64,000 bases of DNA from Klebsiella terrigena (GCF_006539725.1 NZ_BJNO01000011.1:1-64000); one strand, 5' to 3'; counted from the first letter of the stretch, positions 17,792 through 27,791 are shown. Notes: generated by a model not told the origin, from the sequence alone. Numbers and translations are program-made.

Positions 17792-20395
17792 ATGCAAATT
17801 TTAAAAAAGCAGTTCTCGATTAAGCGCTATCCGCTGTCGTTAACCCACGCCGTTTTGCTGACGCTGCTGGCGACGGTTAGCGTGGTGCTGATCACCGTCT
17901 ACGCCTTCCTTTACTACGAGGGATACGCCTTTTTTGATGAGGTCAGCGAAAATATCCTCAGCGCCAAAAAGGCGACGATTGAGGCCGCTATCCACGAATA
18001 TATTGACGTGCCGATCCAGTCCAACGCGATTATCGTGCACGCCATTGGCCGCGAGGAGGGGGACTCCATTGCGGTACGCAGCCTGATTGGCGAAATGGTG
18101 AATAACATCAACAACGTTTTTACCGAGAAGCAGTACCTCAACGTGGTCGAGTTTGGCGGGGTAAACGGTGATTTCGTGCAGATCGCCCATGATAAGCACC
18201 GCACCCACGACGATTACCTGACCCTCAAAGATGCCGGTACTCACCACAAGCTGATGTCGTTTCATCACCTTAGCCCGGACTCTGCCGTCGAGCAGATCAT
18301 GGATAACTACGACATCTATCAGCGGGCGTGGTTTACGTCGGCGGAAAAAGATCGCAACCCTCACTGGATAAAGCCTTTTCATGATTATGAATATAATCGG
18401 GAGGTTGCCGTCGCGTTTAGCTCGCCGGCGTTTAATCGCCAGGGCAAGTTTGTTGGCGTGGTATCCAGCGAACTGCATCTCAACGAACTCAATAAAAATC
18501 TGCAGAAATTTAATCCGTTTCCTGAAAGCATGCTGCTGATTGTCAACGAACACAACCAACTGCTCTCGTCTTCGCTTCCGGCTTTGTCCCAGGCCATGCT
18601 AAAGGATGCTAAGCAGTCAGAGGTCGTGCTGCCAACTCTGGATAAAACCGGTATACCGGTCATTAGCGCAGTCAATAAAGCGCTGCCGCGTCCCCTGCAG
18701 AGCGGTTTTCGCTCGATTGAGATCGATGGCGATAGCTACTATGTCGACGTCTTCGCCATCCACGACCGCCAGTCGCTGCTGAAACTGAAGGGCATTATCA
18801 TCAGCCCCGCCAGGGTGCTTACCCACTCGGTGGTGAAGTACTTGATGATGACGATGGGGATGCTGTTTATCGTTCTGACCTCCGGTTTGCTGATTGTTTT
18901 CCTGGTTCTGTCGCGGGTGGCCAAGCCGCTGCAGGAGATCGTGCGTAAAGCTGACCGGCTAGCGACCCACCGCTGGACGCCGCCGGACAATAAGCGCCAC
19001 TTCCCGGAAATTATTTCGCTGGAAACCACCTTTATGGCGCTGTCGCACAAGCTGGCGGAGAGCTTTGAAAGCCAGCGGCAGAAAATTGAAGAAGACAGCA
19101 TGACGGGGCTTCTCACCCGGGCGGGACTGCTGCAGCAGGAAGCGCTGTACAGCCGGCGAAACCTGGTGGGGCTGGTGCATATCAGCAATATGAACACCAT
19201 TATTAACTCCCTGGGAGCGGAGTACGGCGATACCTTTATCAACGAGTTCGTTAGCCGCCTGCGGAGCCTGCTGCCGACGGACACGCTGATCGCCCGGGAT
19301 AAAGTCGATAAGCTGATTCTGGCGTTCCCGGGAATTAATCAGCAGAAGGACTACCAGCGCTACCGCGATATGCTGTCCCAGCTGTTTATTGGCGAAGGTC
19401 TGGACCAGCATCCTTCGGGCAAGAAATACGTCTATACCGGTAACGTGGGCATGGTCATGACCGAGGTCACCAGCGAAAACATCACTCAGGTGCTGCAGGA
19501 AGCCTGGATCACGCTAAAACATGCGCAGAAGCAGGGTAACGGCGTCATTTCGCTGTTTGCCAGCGAAATGCGCGAGCATGAGCTCTACAACATCCGCCTG
19601 CATGAGCATCTTAGCGATGCGATACATCATCATGAATTCCATCTGGTGCTGCAGCCGATTATCGATCAGGGAGATGAAGAGCACTGCCGCGAGGGCGAGT
19701 GCCTGATTCGCTGGCACTCGAAGGCGCTGGGCAACGTGCCGCCGGATCGCTTTATTCCGCTGGCGGAGGAGACCGGACTCATTATTCCGCTGGGGAAATG
19801 GGTGATCGAAGAGGCCTGCCGGGAGCTGGCGGCGATGATCGCCCGCGGCGCGCCGAAGGATTTTGTTATCTATATCAACGTCTCGGCGATCCAGCTGCTG
19901 CAGCAGGACTTTGCCTGGCATTTGATGGACTCGATTCGCCGCAGCGGTTTGATAAACGCCAACGTGTGCATTGAAATTACCGAGCGCGTGCTGACCAGCA
20001 ACGTGCAGCGCATCAGCAAGATGCTGAACTATCTGCGCCGCCACGGGATCGCCATTGCGCTCGACGACTTTGGCGCGAACTTCTCCAGCCTTTCGTATCT
20101 GCATACGCTGCCCTTCGACAGCATCAAAATTGACAGGCACTTTGTCAGCGGCTATTTGGGGGATGATAAAGCCAAATCGGTGATTAACTCCCTGATTGTG
20201 CTTGCCCGCGGTTTTAAAGTGCCGCTGATTGCCGAGGGCATCGAAGACGAAAGCGTGAAGCTGCAGCTGCAGCAGCTGGGCTGCCAGAAAGCGCAGGGAT
20301 ACTATTTCCACCGTCCGGCGGAGTTTTCCAGCTTCCGCTGCGATACGGGTTCGTTCTATTACCAGCACGCTAAGCCGGAGGACGAATCGCGCTGA
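17792..20395 (+). CDS. Cache-degenerate GGDEF-EAL phosphodiesterase, copy 2
   Basis: An 867-aa paralogue of the preceding protein with the same architecture: TM1 about 20-45, a periplasmic Cache-like domain, TM2 about 347-372, a degenerate GGDEF domain (RDKVDKLILAF) and a C-terminal EAL domain. It shares the E636-C637-L638 variant and has NVSAIQL, EITER, DDFGANFSSLSYL, KIDR and AEGIED. GSG is changed to GAN in the DDFG loop. The periplasmic parts diverge far more than the EAL parts, so the two probably sense different ligands. The 26-bp spacing suggests one transcript. Confidence 0.87.
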   Translation: MQILKKQFSIKRYPLSLTHAVLLTLLATVSVVLITVYAFLYYEGYAFFDEVSENILSAKKATIEAAIHEYIDVPIQSNAIIVHAIGREEGDSIAVRSLIGEMVNNINNVFTEKQYLNVVEFGGVNGDFVQIAHDKHRTHDDYLTLKDAGTHHKLMSFHHLSPDSAVEQIMDNYDIYQRAWFTSAEKDRNPHWIKPFHDYEYNREVAVAFSSPAFNRQGKFVGVVSSELHLNELNKNLQKFNPFPESMLLIVNEHNQLLSSSLPALSQAMLKDAKQSEVVLPTLDKTGIPVISAVNKALPRPLQSGFRSIEIDGDSYYVDVFAIHDRQSLLKLKGIIISPARVLTHSVVKYLMMTMGMLFIVLTSGLLIVFLVLSRVAKPLQEIVRKADRLATHRWTPPDNKRHFPEIISLETTFMALSHKLAESFESQRQKIEEDSMTGLLTRAGLLQQEALYSRRNLVGLVHISNMNTIINSLGAEYGDTFINEFVSRLRSLLPTDTLIARDKVDKLILAFPGINQQKDYQRYRDMLSQLFIGEGLDQHPSGKKYVYTGNVGMVMTEVTSENITQVLQEAWITLKHAQKQGNGVISLFASEMREHELYNIRLHEHLSDAIHHHEFHLVLQPIIDQGDEEHCREGECLIRWHSKALGNVPPDRFIPLAEETGLIIPLGKWVIEEACRELAAMIARGAPKDFVIYINVSAIQLLQQDFAWHLMDSIRRSGLINANVCIEITERVLTSNVQRISKMLNYLRRHGIAIALDDFGANFSSLSYLHTLPFDSIKIDRHFVSGYLGDDKAKSVINSLIVLARGFKVPLIAEGIEDESVKLQLQQLGCQKAQGYYFHRPAEFSSFRCDTGSFYYQHAKPEDESR

Positions 20396-20684
20396 AATAA
20401 CCGCCGGGCGGGAGAGATAAAAGCGCGAGGCTGATACATAATTCACTCTGCGCTGCACAAAAAGCGGCGCGAATTCGCCGACGAATGCAACGCGAAGAAG
20501 CTTTCATTTCGAAGTTAGTGTAGTATGTTCGGCCACGTATATACGGGCGCGTCCGGCATCGGCTGAAGATGGTGAGCGTCTGTTATTTGAAAAGTATCTA
20601 CAGAACAGCAGGTTAGAGCGTTTTAGCCTGCTGTTTTACAAAGTATACCAGACGCCTGGGAAGGCGACACCTTAAGGAAGCTCA

Positions 20685-21563
20685 ATGAGCGAGAAACTAC
20701 AGAAAGTGCTGGCCCGCGCCGGCCACGGCTCCCGCCGTGAAATTGAATCTAAAATCGAAGCTGGCCGCGTCAGCGTCGATGGCAAAATCGCCACCCTCGG
20801 CGATCGCGTAGAAATTGTCCCTGGTTTAAAAATTCGTATCGATGGTCACCTGATTTCGGTGAAAGAGTCCGCGGAGCAAATTTGCCGCGTTCTGGCCTAC
20901 TACAAGCCGGAAGGCGAGCTCTGCACCCGCAACGATCCGGAAGGCCGCCCGACGGTCTTCGACCGCTTGCCAAAGCTGCGCGGCGCGCGCTGGATTGCGG
21001 TAGGTCGTCTGGATGTGAACACCTGCGGCCTGCTGCTGTTCACCACCGATGGCGAACTGGCGAACCGACTGATGCACCCGAGCCGCGAAGTTGAGCGTGA
21101 ATATGCCGTGCGCGTGTTCGGTCAGGTCGATGAAGACAAACTGCGCCAGCTGTCCCGCGGCGTGCAGCTGGAAGATGGCCCTGCGGCCTTCAAAACCATC
21201 AAATTCACCGGCGGCGAAGGCATTAACCAGTGGTATAACGTCACCCTGACGGAAGGGCGTAACCGCGAGGTTCGTCGCCTGTGGGAAGCGGTTGGCGTTC
21301 AGGTTAGCCGCCTGATCCGCGTGCGCTACGGCGACATTCTGCTGCCGAAAGGCCTGCCTCGCGGCGGCTATACCGAGCTGGACCTGGCGCAGACTAACTA
21401 CCTGCGCGAGCTGGTGGAGCTGCCGGCAGAAACCACGTCTAAAGTGGCGGTAGAAAAAGATCGTCGCCGCGTGAAGGCGAACCAGATCCGCCGCGCGGTT
21501 AAACGCCATAGCCAGGTGGGTAGCAGCAATAACCGCCGCTCTGCGGGTCGTGGCAAAGATTGA
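20685..21563 (+). CDS. rluB: 23S rRNA pseudouridine(2605) synthase
   Basis: A 292-aa RsuA-family pseudouridine synthase. An S4 RNA-binding domain covers residues 1-60 ([22 protein letters not shown]). The catalytic domain has [17 protein letters not shown] with the catalytic Asp. The C-terminal tail is basic and disordered, as in E. coli RluB. It modifies U2605 of 23S rRNA. A strong terminator follows. Confidence 0.96.
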   Translation: MSEKLQKVLARAGHGSRREIESKIEAGRVSVDGKIATLGDRVEIVPGLKIRIDGHLISVKESAEQICRVLAYYKPEGELCTRNDPEGRPTVFDRLPKLRGARWIAVGRLDVNTCGLLLFTTDGELANRLMHPSREVEREYAVRVFGQVDEDKLRQLSRGVQLEDGPAAFKTIKFTGGEGINQWYNVTLTEGRNREVRRLWEAVGVQVSRLIRVRYGDILLPKGLPRGGYTELDLAQTNYLRELVELPAETTSKVAVEKDRRRVKANQIRRAVKRHSQVGSSNNRRSAGRGKD

Positions 21564-21570
21564 TGTTGAC

Positions 21571-21605
21571 GCGTCCGGCGGCTCCCGCCGGACGCTTATT
21601 TTCCC
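21571..21605 (+). terminator. rluB terminator
   Basis: GCGTCCGGCGG (21571-21581) and its complement (21585-21595) form an 11-bp stem with a 3-nt loop, followed by TTATTTTCCC. A clear rho-independent terminator separating rluB from the beta-glucoside operon. Confidence 0.88.
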
Positions 21606-21612
21606 TTCCTGA

Positions 21613-21628
21613 TGTGACTCCTTTCACA
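21613..21628 (+). promoter_or_regulatory. CRP-binding site of the beta-glucoside operon
   Basis: TGTGA, 6 nt, TCACA is a perfect match to the core CRP consensus. A TATACT hexamer at 21699-21704 is a plausible -10 box; with a start near 21711 the CRP site is centred about 90 bp upstream, a position compatible with class I activation or co-activation with the AraC-type regulator. This predicts catabolite control of the downstream sugar genes. Confidence 0.8.
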
Positions 21629-21737
21629 CTTCCTTATAAAGACAAAAAACAGGAAATGCCCGGACAAATAACGCAAAGTGAAGCGGCGGCGAACGCCATA
21701 TACTGGCAACACTGATTACAAAAACAGGTAGCCAAAA

Positions 21738-23102
21738 ATGGATACAGCAGGAAAACTATCGGCCAGCTATGTGGTTATCGGCGTTAAAGAGAAAATAGGT
21801 TACGGCTTCGGCGACTTTGCTTCTAATTTATCATTTGGTTTCGTCTCGCTGTTTTTACTCTTCTTCTATACCAATATTTATGGCATTAGCGCGGTGCAGG
21901 CCAGTCTGATATTTGTTATTGCCCGAGTCATTGATGCTATTTTTAATATCCTGATTGGTTTGGCGATTGATAAAACGCACAGCCGCTACGGTAAGCTGCG
22001 TCCCTGGTTATTATACGGTTCGATTCCGCTGGGCTTTCTGACGGTGCTGTGCTTCGTGCCGTTTGGCGGCGAAGCGAAATTCTACTTTGCCTTAATCTCT
22101 TATACGATATATTGCCTGGCATATACGGCGGTCAATACGCCGTACTCGGCGCTGACCAACCGCCTGACGCAGCATGAAGCCTCGCGTTCGTCGTTGTCGG
22201 TATATCGCTTCGTATTGGCGATCGTCGGCTATTTAATTGTTTCGACGACCGCCGACCTGCTAATTTCGCCGTTTACGGATAAACAGACGGGCTACGTTTT
22301 CGCGGTTTCGTGCTTTGCGCTGCTGGCCACTTTTCTGTTCCTCGCCTGTTTTGGCATGACCAAAGAGCGGGTGGGCGAAGACGAGGATGAGGCGCCTGCG
22401 CCGACGCTGCGCGAGATGCTGCGTGCGGTAACGGGCAATACACCGCTGCTTAACCTGTCGCTGTTTACGGTGTTCTTCTATATTGCCTATACCGTCTGGA
22501 TGGCGATAGCGATCTACTTTATTAAATATATCATTGGCAGCGAAGGCTATACCGCGACCTTCTTTTTGATTCAGTCAGCTGCGTATATCGTCGGTACGGT
22601 TATTTCTGAAAAAGTTATTGCCCTGATGGGTAAAAAGAGAATGACGCTGATTGCTCTGGGGATTGGTATCCTGGGGGTGATGATGCAGTATTTTGTGGCC
22701 GGAAATAACCTGTGGCTGATTATGACCGGAGTGTGCCTGTATAGCATTACGCTGGGGATGGGTTTTGTGGCGATGTGGTCGATGATTGCCGATACCGTAG
22801 AATATGCCGAATGGCATCACGGCGTGCGCAGTGAAGGCGCGATCTACGGCTTCTTTAATTTCATCACTAAAATCGCGATGGCGATTGGCGGCGGCTGCGC
22901 GGGATGGATGCTGGACTATTATCATTATGACGCAGGGAATATCACGGCGAGCGCGATTAACGGGATTAATATTTTGATGACATTATTCCCCGGCGCCATG
23001 TTTGCCCTCAGCGCCATATTTGTGGCGTGCTATTCGCTGGATGAAAAAACCTACCGCGATATTGTCCATAAAATTAGCCTGCGCAAGCAGAATGCGCTGT
23101 AA
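21738..23102 (+). CDS. GPH-family glycoside:cation symporter
   Basis: A 454-aa membrane protein with about 12 hydrophobic helices, of the glycoside-pentoside-hexuronide:cation symporter family within the MFS (MelB/XylP/YicJ type). Family features include the N-terminal KIGYGFGDFASNL, the RYGKLRPWLLYGSIPLG loop between helices 2 and 3 and the DTVEYAEWHHGVRSEGAIYG segment. It probably imports a beta-glucoside or beta-xyloside with H+ or Na+. It is the first gene of an operon with a GH3 glycosidase 18 bp downstream. Confidence 0.88.
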   Translation: MDTAGKLSASYVVIGVKEKIGYGFGDFASNLSFGFVSLFLLFFYTNIYGISAVQASLIFVIARVIDAIFNILIGLAIDKTHSRYGKLRPWLLYGSIPLGFLTVLCFVPFGGEAKFYFALISYTIYCLAYTAVNTPYSALTNRLTQHEASRSSLSVYRFVLAIVGYLIVSTTADLLISPFTDKQTGYVFAVSCFALLATFLFLACFGMTKERVGEDEDEAPAPTLREMLRAVTGNTPLLNLSLFTVFFYIAYTVWMAIAIYFIKYIIGSEGYTATFFLIQSAAYIVGTVISEKVIALMGKKRMTLIALGIGILGVMMQYFVAGNNLWLIMTGVCLYSITLGMGFVAMWSMIADTVEYAEWHHGVRSEGAIYGFFNFITKIAMAIGGGCAGWMLDYYHYDAGNITASAINGINILMTLFPGAMFALSAIFVACYSLDEKTYRDIVHKISLRKQNAL

Positions 23103-23120
23103 CCTCAGGGAGCCAGAGAG

Positions 23121-25472
23121 ATGAAGAGTGAATTTAATACCGTGATTGCGGCCATGACGGCAGAGGAAAAAGTGGCGCTGCTGACCGGCAGCGGCCTGTG
23201 GCGCACGGCATCGCTGCCGCAGCATGGTATCAACGATATCGTGATGACCGACGGAACCTACGGCGTGCGCTACAGCAGCGCACAAATCGACGGCAGCGAA
23301 AAGTGGAGCATGGATGACTTTATTTCGGTCATCACCCAAACCGCTGACCAGGTCAGCGCGGAGGAACCGGCGGCAAAAGGCGGCAGCGAAGCGCTGTTCA
23401 GCGCCTCACTGCCGGCAACCTGCTTTCCTAACGGCTCCAGCTTAGCCTGTAGCTGGGACGTGGAGCTGGTCTATCAGATGGGCCAGGCGCTGGGCCGCGA
23501 ATGTCAGCAGATGGGGGTCGGGATCCTGCTGGGGCCCGGCATCAATATCCGCCGCACGCCGCTCGCCGGCAGGGGCTATGAATACTATGCCGAAGATCCG
23601 GTTGTCTCCGGCGATATTGCCGCAGCGCTGATCAACGGCCTGCAGCACGAAGGGGTAGGCGCCAGCCTCAAGCATTTTGCCGCCAATAATTCTGAATATC
23701 GCCGTACCGAGATGGATTCGATAATCGAAGAGCGGGCGCTGCGTGAAATCTACCTCGCCGGATTCCAGCGGGCGATAGCGAAATCGCAGCCGTGGACGGT
23801 GATGTCCTCCTACAACCGCCTCAACGGCGTACAGACTTCGCAGGATCCCTTTTTACTCACCCAGGTACTGCGGGATGAGTGGGGATACGACGGGCTGGTG
23901 ATGTCCGACTGGTACGGCATCAAGGACCGCCCGGCGTCGCTGCTGGCGGGCAACGATCTGGCGATGCCGGAAACCCGCCGCGACAAGCGGACGCTGCTGG
24001 CGGCGATCGAGTCAGGAGAGGTGCCTCTGGCGGTGGTCGACCGCGCCTGCCGGAGAATGCTGGCGCTGCTGGAAAAGGTGCAGCGCCACCGTCGCCCGGA
24101 GACCCGGGCCGACTTCACGGCCCATCACCAGCTGGCGCAGCAGCTGGCCGGCGAGTCAATCGTCCTGCTGAAAAATGAAGATAACCTCCTGCCGCTGACC
24201 CCGGAGCGCAGCCGGCGGATTGCGGTATTGGGCAAGCCGGCGCAGGAGCCGGTGATTCAGGGATCGGGCTGTGCCACCACGGTACCCTATCTGTTGGATC
24301 GTCCGCTGGACGAGATCTTCGATCTGGCGGGCGACGACTTTACCGTGACCTGGGCCGTTGGCGCTCCGGATGACGAGCGCTGCGATGAACAGGCGCTGGC
24401 CCAGGCGCGTGCGGTGGCGCAGGAGGCGGACGTGGCGGTTATATTCGTCAGTACCGCGGTGGGTGAGGATGGCGAAAACGGCGACCGTCATGATTTAAAC
24501 ATCCTCGCGGTACACGAACGGCTGATCCGCGAGGTGGCGGCGGTGCAGCCCAACGTGGTGGTGGTGCTGGCCAATAGCGATGCGGTGGTGATGCCGTGGC
24601 TGGCGGAGTGTAAAGCGCTGCTGGAAACCTTCTTCGCCGGACAGGGCATGGGGCGGGCGGTGGCGGAAATTCTCTTCGGCCAGCGTAACCCCTGCGGTAA
24701 ACTGACGGTGACGGTGCCGAATACGCTGGAAGAGACGCCGGCGTGGCTCAACTACCCGGGAGAGAACCTGCGTCATCATTACGGCGAAGGGCTGTTTGTC
24801 GGCTATCGCTACTATGACAAACGCCGGATGACGCCGCTGTTCCCGTTTGGCTTTGGCCTCAGCTACAGCCGGTTTACCTACGGCCAGGCCGAACTTTCCG
24901 CCTCTCGGGTCGGGCCTGACGAGACGCTGACCGTCTCGTTCACCCTGACCAACGACGGCGATCGGGCGGGGAAAGAGATCGCGCAGCTGTACGTCAGCGC
25001 GCCGGACGGTGAGCTGATCCGCGAGGATCGGGCGCTGAAGGCGTTCTGTAAAGTGGCACTTGCCCCCGGCGAGAGCCGTCGCGTCAGCCTGCAGCTGCCG
25101 ATTGCCGACCTGGCCTGCTATCATCCAGGGCTTTCGGACTGGGTTATCACTCCGGGCCTCTGGCAGGTGCGGATTGGCGGCTCTTCGCGCGATCTGCCTC
25201 TCGTCGCCGACGTCGAAGTGGCCACTGCGCCGCGCTACGTGCCGCTGCGGGACGACAATTCGCTGCAGCAGCTGATCCAGCAGCCCGAGGCGCTTGACCG
25301 GGTGGTTGCCCTGATTGCGCGCAAGAGCCAGCTGCCGCCGGCGCAGATCCGCGAGAGGCTGATCCAGCTGGCGCCGGATCTCTTCTGCGGCCTGCTGATC
25401 GCCCTGACGGAGTTTTTGGCGCTTGATATCGACAGCGATGAGCTGAATCGCGTCCTTGCCGGGCGCGAATAA
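23121..25472 (+). CDS. Glycoside hydrolase family 3 beta-glycosidase
   Basis: A 783-aa cytoplasmic GH3 enzyme; no signal peptide is seen. The N-terminal TIM-barrel domain ends with GYDGLVMSDWYG, where Asp263 is the catalytic nucleophile. The GH3 C-terminal domain contains VGEDGENGDRHDLN, a probable acid/base region, and a fibronectin III-like domain (about residues 590-680) follows. A C-terminal extension of about 80 residues is typical of BglB-like intracellular beta-glucosidases. With the upstream symporter it would hydrolyse an imported unphosphorylated beta-glycoside; exact sugar specificity cannot be read. Confidence 0.9.
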   Translation: MKSEFNTVIAAMTAEEKVALLTGSGLWRTASLPQHGINDIVMTDGTYGVRYSSAQIDGSEKWSMDDFISVITQTADQVSAEEPAAKGGSEALFSASLPATCFPNGSSLACSWDVELVYQMGQALGRECQQMGVGILLGPGINIRRTPLAGRGYEYYAEDPVVSGDIAAALINGLQHEGVGASLKHFAANNSEYRRTEMDSIIEERALREIYLAGFQRAIAKSQPWTVMSSYNRLNGVQTSQDPFLLTQVLRDEWGYDGLVMSDWYGIKDRPASLLAGNDLAMPETRRDKRTLLAAIESGEVPLAVVDRACRRMLALLEKVQRHRRPETRADFTAHHQLAQQLAGESIVLLKNEDNLLPLTPERSRRIAVLGKPAQEPVIQGSGCATTVPYLLDRPLDEIFDLAGDDFTVTWAVGAPDDERCDEQALAQARAVAQEADVAVIFVSTAVGEDGENGDRHDLNILAVHERLIREVAAVQPNVVVVLANSDAVVMPWLAECKALLETFFAGQGMGRAVAEILFGQRNPCGKLTVTVPNTLEETPAWLNYPGENLRHHYGEGLFVGYRYYDKRRMTPLFPFGFGLSYSRFTYGQAELSASRVGPDETLTVSFTLTNDGDRAGKEIAQLYVSAPDGELIREDRALKAFCKVALAPGESRRVSLQLPIADLACYHPGLSDWVITPGLWQVRIGGSSRDLPLVADVEVATAPRYVPLRDDNSLQQLIQQPEALDRVVALIARKSQLPPAQIRERLIQLAPDLFCGLLIALTEFLALDIDSDELNRVLAGRE

Positions 25473-25496
25473 CCGCCCGACTACAGGAGATGGCGC

Positions 25497-26471
25497 ATGT
25501 TTCCCTTTTCAGTCACTCACCCCCGTTCAGCGACGGAAGCCGGGCGGCATACGGTGAACAGCGGCTACGAGCTGATTGCTTTTGATGCCGAGAAGCTGAA
25601 CGCGTTTGCCGCCGAGGTACGCTACTGCGAACCGCACTGGCACCCGGCGCCGGAGCTGATAACCGTGCTGACGGGACGCTTCGCTATCGTTGTCGGCCAG
25701 CAGAGCGTGGAGCTGGCTCAGGGAGACATGCTGTACATCAACGCCGAGGCGGTGCATTCGCTGTGCGCGGAGGAGCCCGGCAGCCAGCTGGTGACCGTGC
25801 AGTTTTCACCGGGCCTGTTCGATGAGCTCCATCCCGCGCCGGTGCTGAGCTGGTGCACCGCGGGGCGCGGCGGCAGCGAGGCCGATGGCGTCGTGCGTCA
25901 ACGGCTCCTGAGCTTGCTCAGCCAGCTGATTGACAACCGCGCCCCGTTCCAACGCATCGCGACTATCTATCTCCTGCTCGATGCGCTGACGCTGGCGGGG
26001 GACGCGGTGCCGCAGGCGGAAAGCTCCCTGCGCGAAGAGGCGATGATAAAGAAAGGCATCGACTTTATTAACCAGCACTTTGACCAGCCGCTGACCCTCA
26101 GCGAGGTGGCGAGCCGCAGCGGAATGAGCTATTCGTGGTTTTCGCGGCTGTTTAAGAAGGTGAGCCGGCACAACTTCAAGGAGTATCTGACGCTGGTGCG
26201 GCTGAATAAGGCGAAGACGCTGCTGCGCGATACCCGCACGCCGATCACCGAAATTAGCCATAGCTGCGGCTTTCAGGAGCATAAGTACCTGATTGCCGCC
26301 TTCAAAAAATACTGCGGGCTGACGCCGACAGAATACCGTAAGCGCTTTATTTCCCGACAAAACAGCGTCGAAAGCGTGCTGGCTCAGGGCGAGGATTGCC
26401 TGTGTCTGGCGCTAAACGGCGCGCTGCTGGAGAGGCTGGCGCTTAGTAGTCAATGCCCATCTGCGCCTTAA
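25497..26471 (+). CDS. AraC-family regulator of the beta-glucoside operon
   Basis: A 324-aa regulator with a cupin-type ligand domain (HWHPAPELITVLTGRFAIVVG about residues 41-61) and two helix-turn-helix motifs at about 185-285 (LTLSEVASRSGMSYSWFSRLFKK and PITEISHSCGFQEHKYLIAAFKKYCGLTPTEYRK). AGGAGA precedes the ATG. It is the last gene of the operon, 24 bp after the glycosidase, so it is likely a sugar-responsive autoregulated activator. Its 3' end overlaps the converging cobO gene by 29 bp, which suggests the operon was inserted tightly against the core gene. Confidence 0.87.
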   Translation: MFPFSVTHPRSATEAGRHTVNSGYELIAFDAEKLNAFAAEVRYCEPHWHPAPELITVLTGRFAIVVGQQSVELAQGDMLYINAEAVHSLCAEEPGSQLVTVQFSPGLFDELHPAPVLSWCTAGRGGSEADGVVRQRLLSLLSQLIDNRAPFQRIATIYLLLDALTLAGDAVPQAESSLREEAMIKKGIDFINQHFDQPLTLSEVASRSGMSYSWFSRLFKKVSRHNFKEYLTLVRLNKAKTLLRDTRTPITEISHSCGFQEHKYLIAAFKKYCGLTPTEYRKRFISRQNSVESVLAQGEDCLCLALNGALLERLALSSQCPSAP

Positions 26472-27033
26472 TGCCGGCGTCAAAGGCGTGCTTAACCGGG
26501 CGTAATTCGCTGACGGTATCGGCAAGCTCCACGATGTCGCGATGGCAGCCGCGGCCGGTGATAATCACCGTTTGCTGCGCCGGGCGACGGCGCAGCGCGC
26601 TAAGCACCTCTTCAAGCGGCAGATAGTCATAGGCCACCATATAGGTTAGCTCGTCGAGCAGAACCATATCGAGACTCTCGTCTGACAGCATGCGCAGAGC
26701 GTGCTGCCACACGGCGAGGCAGGCGGCGGTATCGCTTTCGCGATCCTGGGTATTCCAGGTGAAGCCGGTCGCCATTACCTGAAATTCGACGCCGTGCGGC
26801 TCCAGCAGGTTGCGTTCGCCGTTCGGCCAGGTGCCCTTAATGAACTGGATCACGCCGGCCTTTTTGCCGTGCCCGATGGCGCGGGTAACGGTACCAAAAC
26901 CGGCGGTGGTTTTACCTTTGCCGTTGCCGGTAAAGACGATAATAATTCCGCGTTCTTCCTGGGCTGCCTCGATTCGGGCGTCGACCTTCTCTTTTACCCG
27001 CTGCTGGCGTTCGCGGTGGCGTTCTTCACTCAT
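26443..27033 (-). CDS. cobO: Cob(I)yrinic acid a,c-diamide adenosyltransferase
   Basis: A 196-aa P-loop enzyme (BtuR/CobA/CobO). The Walker A motif is FTGNGKGKTTAGFG near residues 34-47, with the P-loop in GNGKGKTT; VLLDELTYMVAYDYL is also typical. It adenosylates the cobalt of corrinoids to give coenzyme B12 forms. The start codon overlaps the yciK stop (ATGA-type), so the two are translated together. Confidence 0.96.
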   Translation of the reverse strand: MSEERHRERQQRVKEKVDARIEAAQEERGIIIVFTGNGKGKTTAGFGTVTRAIGHGKKAGVIQFIKGTWPNGERNLLEPHGVEFQVMATGFTWNTQDRESDTAACLAVWQHALRMLSDESLDMVLLDELTYMVAYDYLPLEEVLSALRRRPAQQTVIITGRGCHRDIVELADTVSELRPVKHAFDAGIKAQMGIDY

Positions 27034-27791
27034 TGTGCAATTCCTGGTTTGCGCCCCGGTTGGGCATCGAAGGTCATTCCCGTTTTGCGACGGCTATCGT
27101 CGCCCATCAGCCATAAATAAACCGGCATGATATCGGCGGGGGTCTTAAGCTTTTGTGGATCTTCCGTCGGGAAGGCGCTGGCGCGCATTTGCGTGCGCGT
27201 GCCGCCCGGATTGATGCAGTTAACCCGCAGGTGGCGGCTCTGATACTCCTCCGCCAGCACCTGCATCATCCCTTCGGTGGCAAATTTTGACACCGCGTAG
27301 GCGCCCCAGTTGGCGCGACCCTGACGACCTACGCTTGATGAGGTGAAAACCAGCGAACCGGACTCGGACTTGAGTAATAAAGGAAGCAGCGCCTGGGTCA
27401 GCATAAAGGTACCGTTGACGTTGACCTGCATAACCTGCTGCCAGACTTCCGGCTTCTGCTCGTCCATCGGGCAGACGTCGCCGAGCAGACCGGCGTTGTG
27501 CAATACGCCGTCGAGGCGCGGGTAGTGGACGCTTATCTGCTGTGCCAGCTGCTGGCACTCCTGCGGGGTGCAGGTGAGCAGATCGAGCGTAAACCAGGGC
27601 GCCGGGATCCCGCCGTCCTGCTCAATTTCCTGCGCCACGCGGCGCAGCTTCTCTTCGTTACGGCCGACCAGGATAACGCTGGCGCTGTAGCGGGAGTAGG
27701 TCAGCGCGGCTTCGCGTCCGATCCCGTCGCTGGCGCCGGTCACCAGGATGATGCGATCTTTCAATAAATGATTCTGCGGCTGATAGTGCAC
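27030..27791 (-). CDS. yciK: YciK, SDR-family oxidoreductase
   Basis: A 253-aa classical SDR from a GTG start at 27791 with AAGGAG immediately upstream, matching the known YciK N-terminus (HYQPxxxLLxDRIILVTGASDGIG). The in-frame start at 27845 adds 18 residues and lacks support. Motifs are TGASDGIG, NAG and the catalytic Tyr-x3-Lys in YAVSKFATEG. The physiological substrate is unknown. It forms an operon with cobO. Confidence 0.93.
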   Translation of the reverse strand: MHYQPQNHLLKDRIILVTGASDGIGREAALTYSRYSASVILVGRNEEKLRRVAQEIEQDGGIPAPWFTLDLLTCTPQECQQLAQQISVHYPRLDGVLHNAGLLGDVCPMDEQKPEVWQQVMQVNVNGTFMLTQALLPLLLKSESGSLVFTSSSVGRQGRANWGAYAVSKFATEGMMQVLAEEYQSRHLRVNCINPGGTRTQMRASAFPTEDPQKLKTPADIMPVYLWLMGDDSRRKTGMTFDAQPGRKPGIAQ

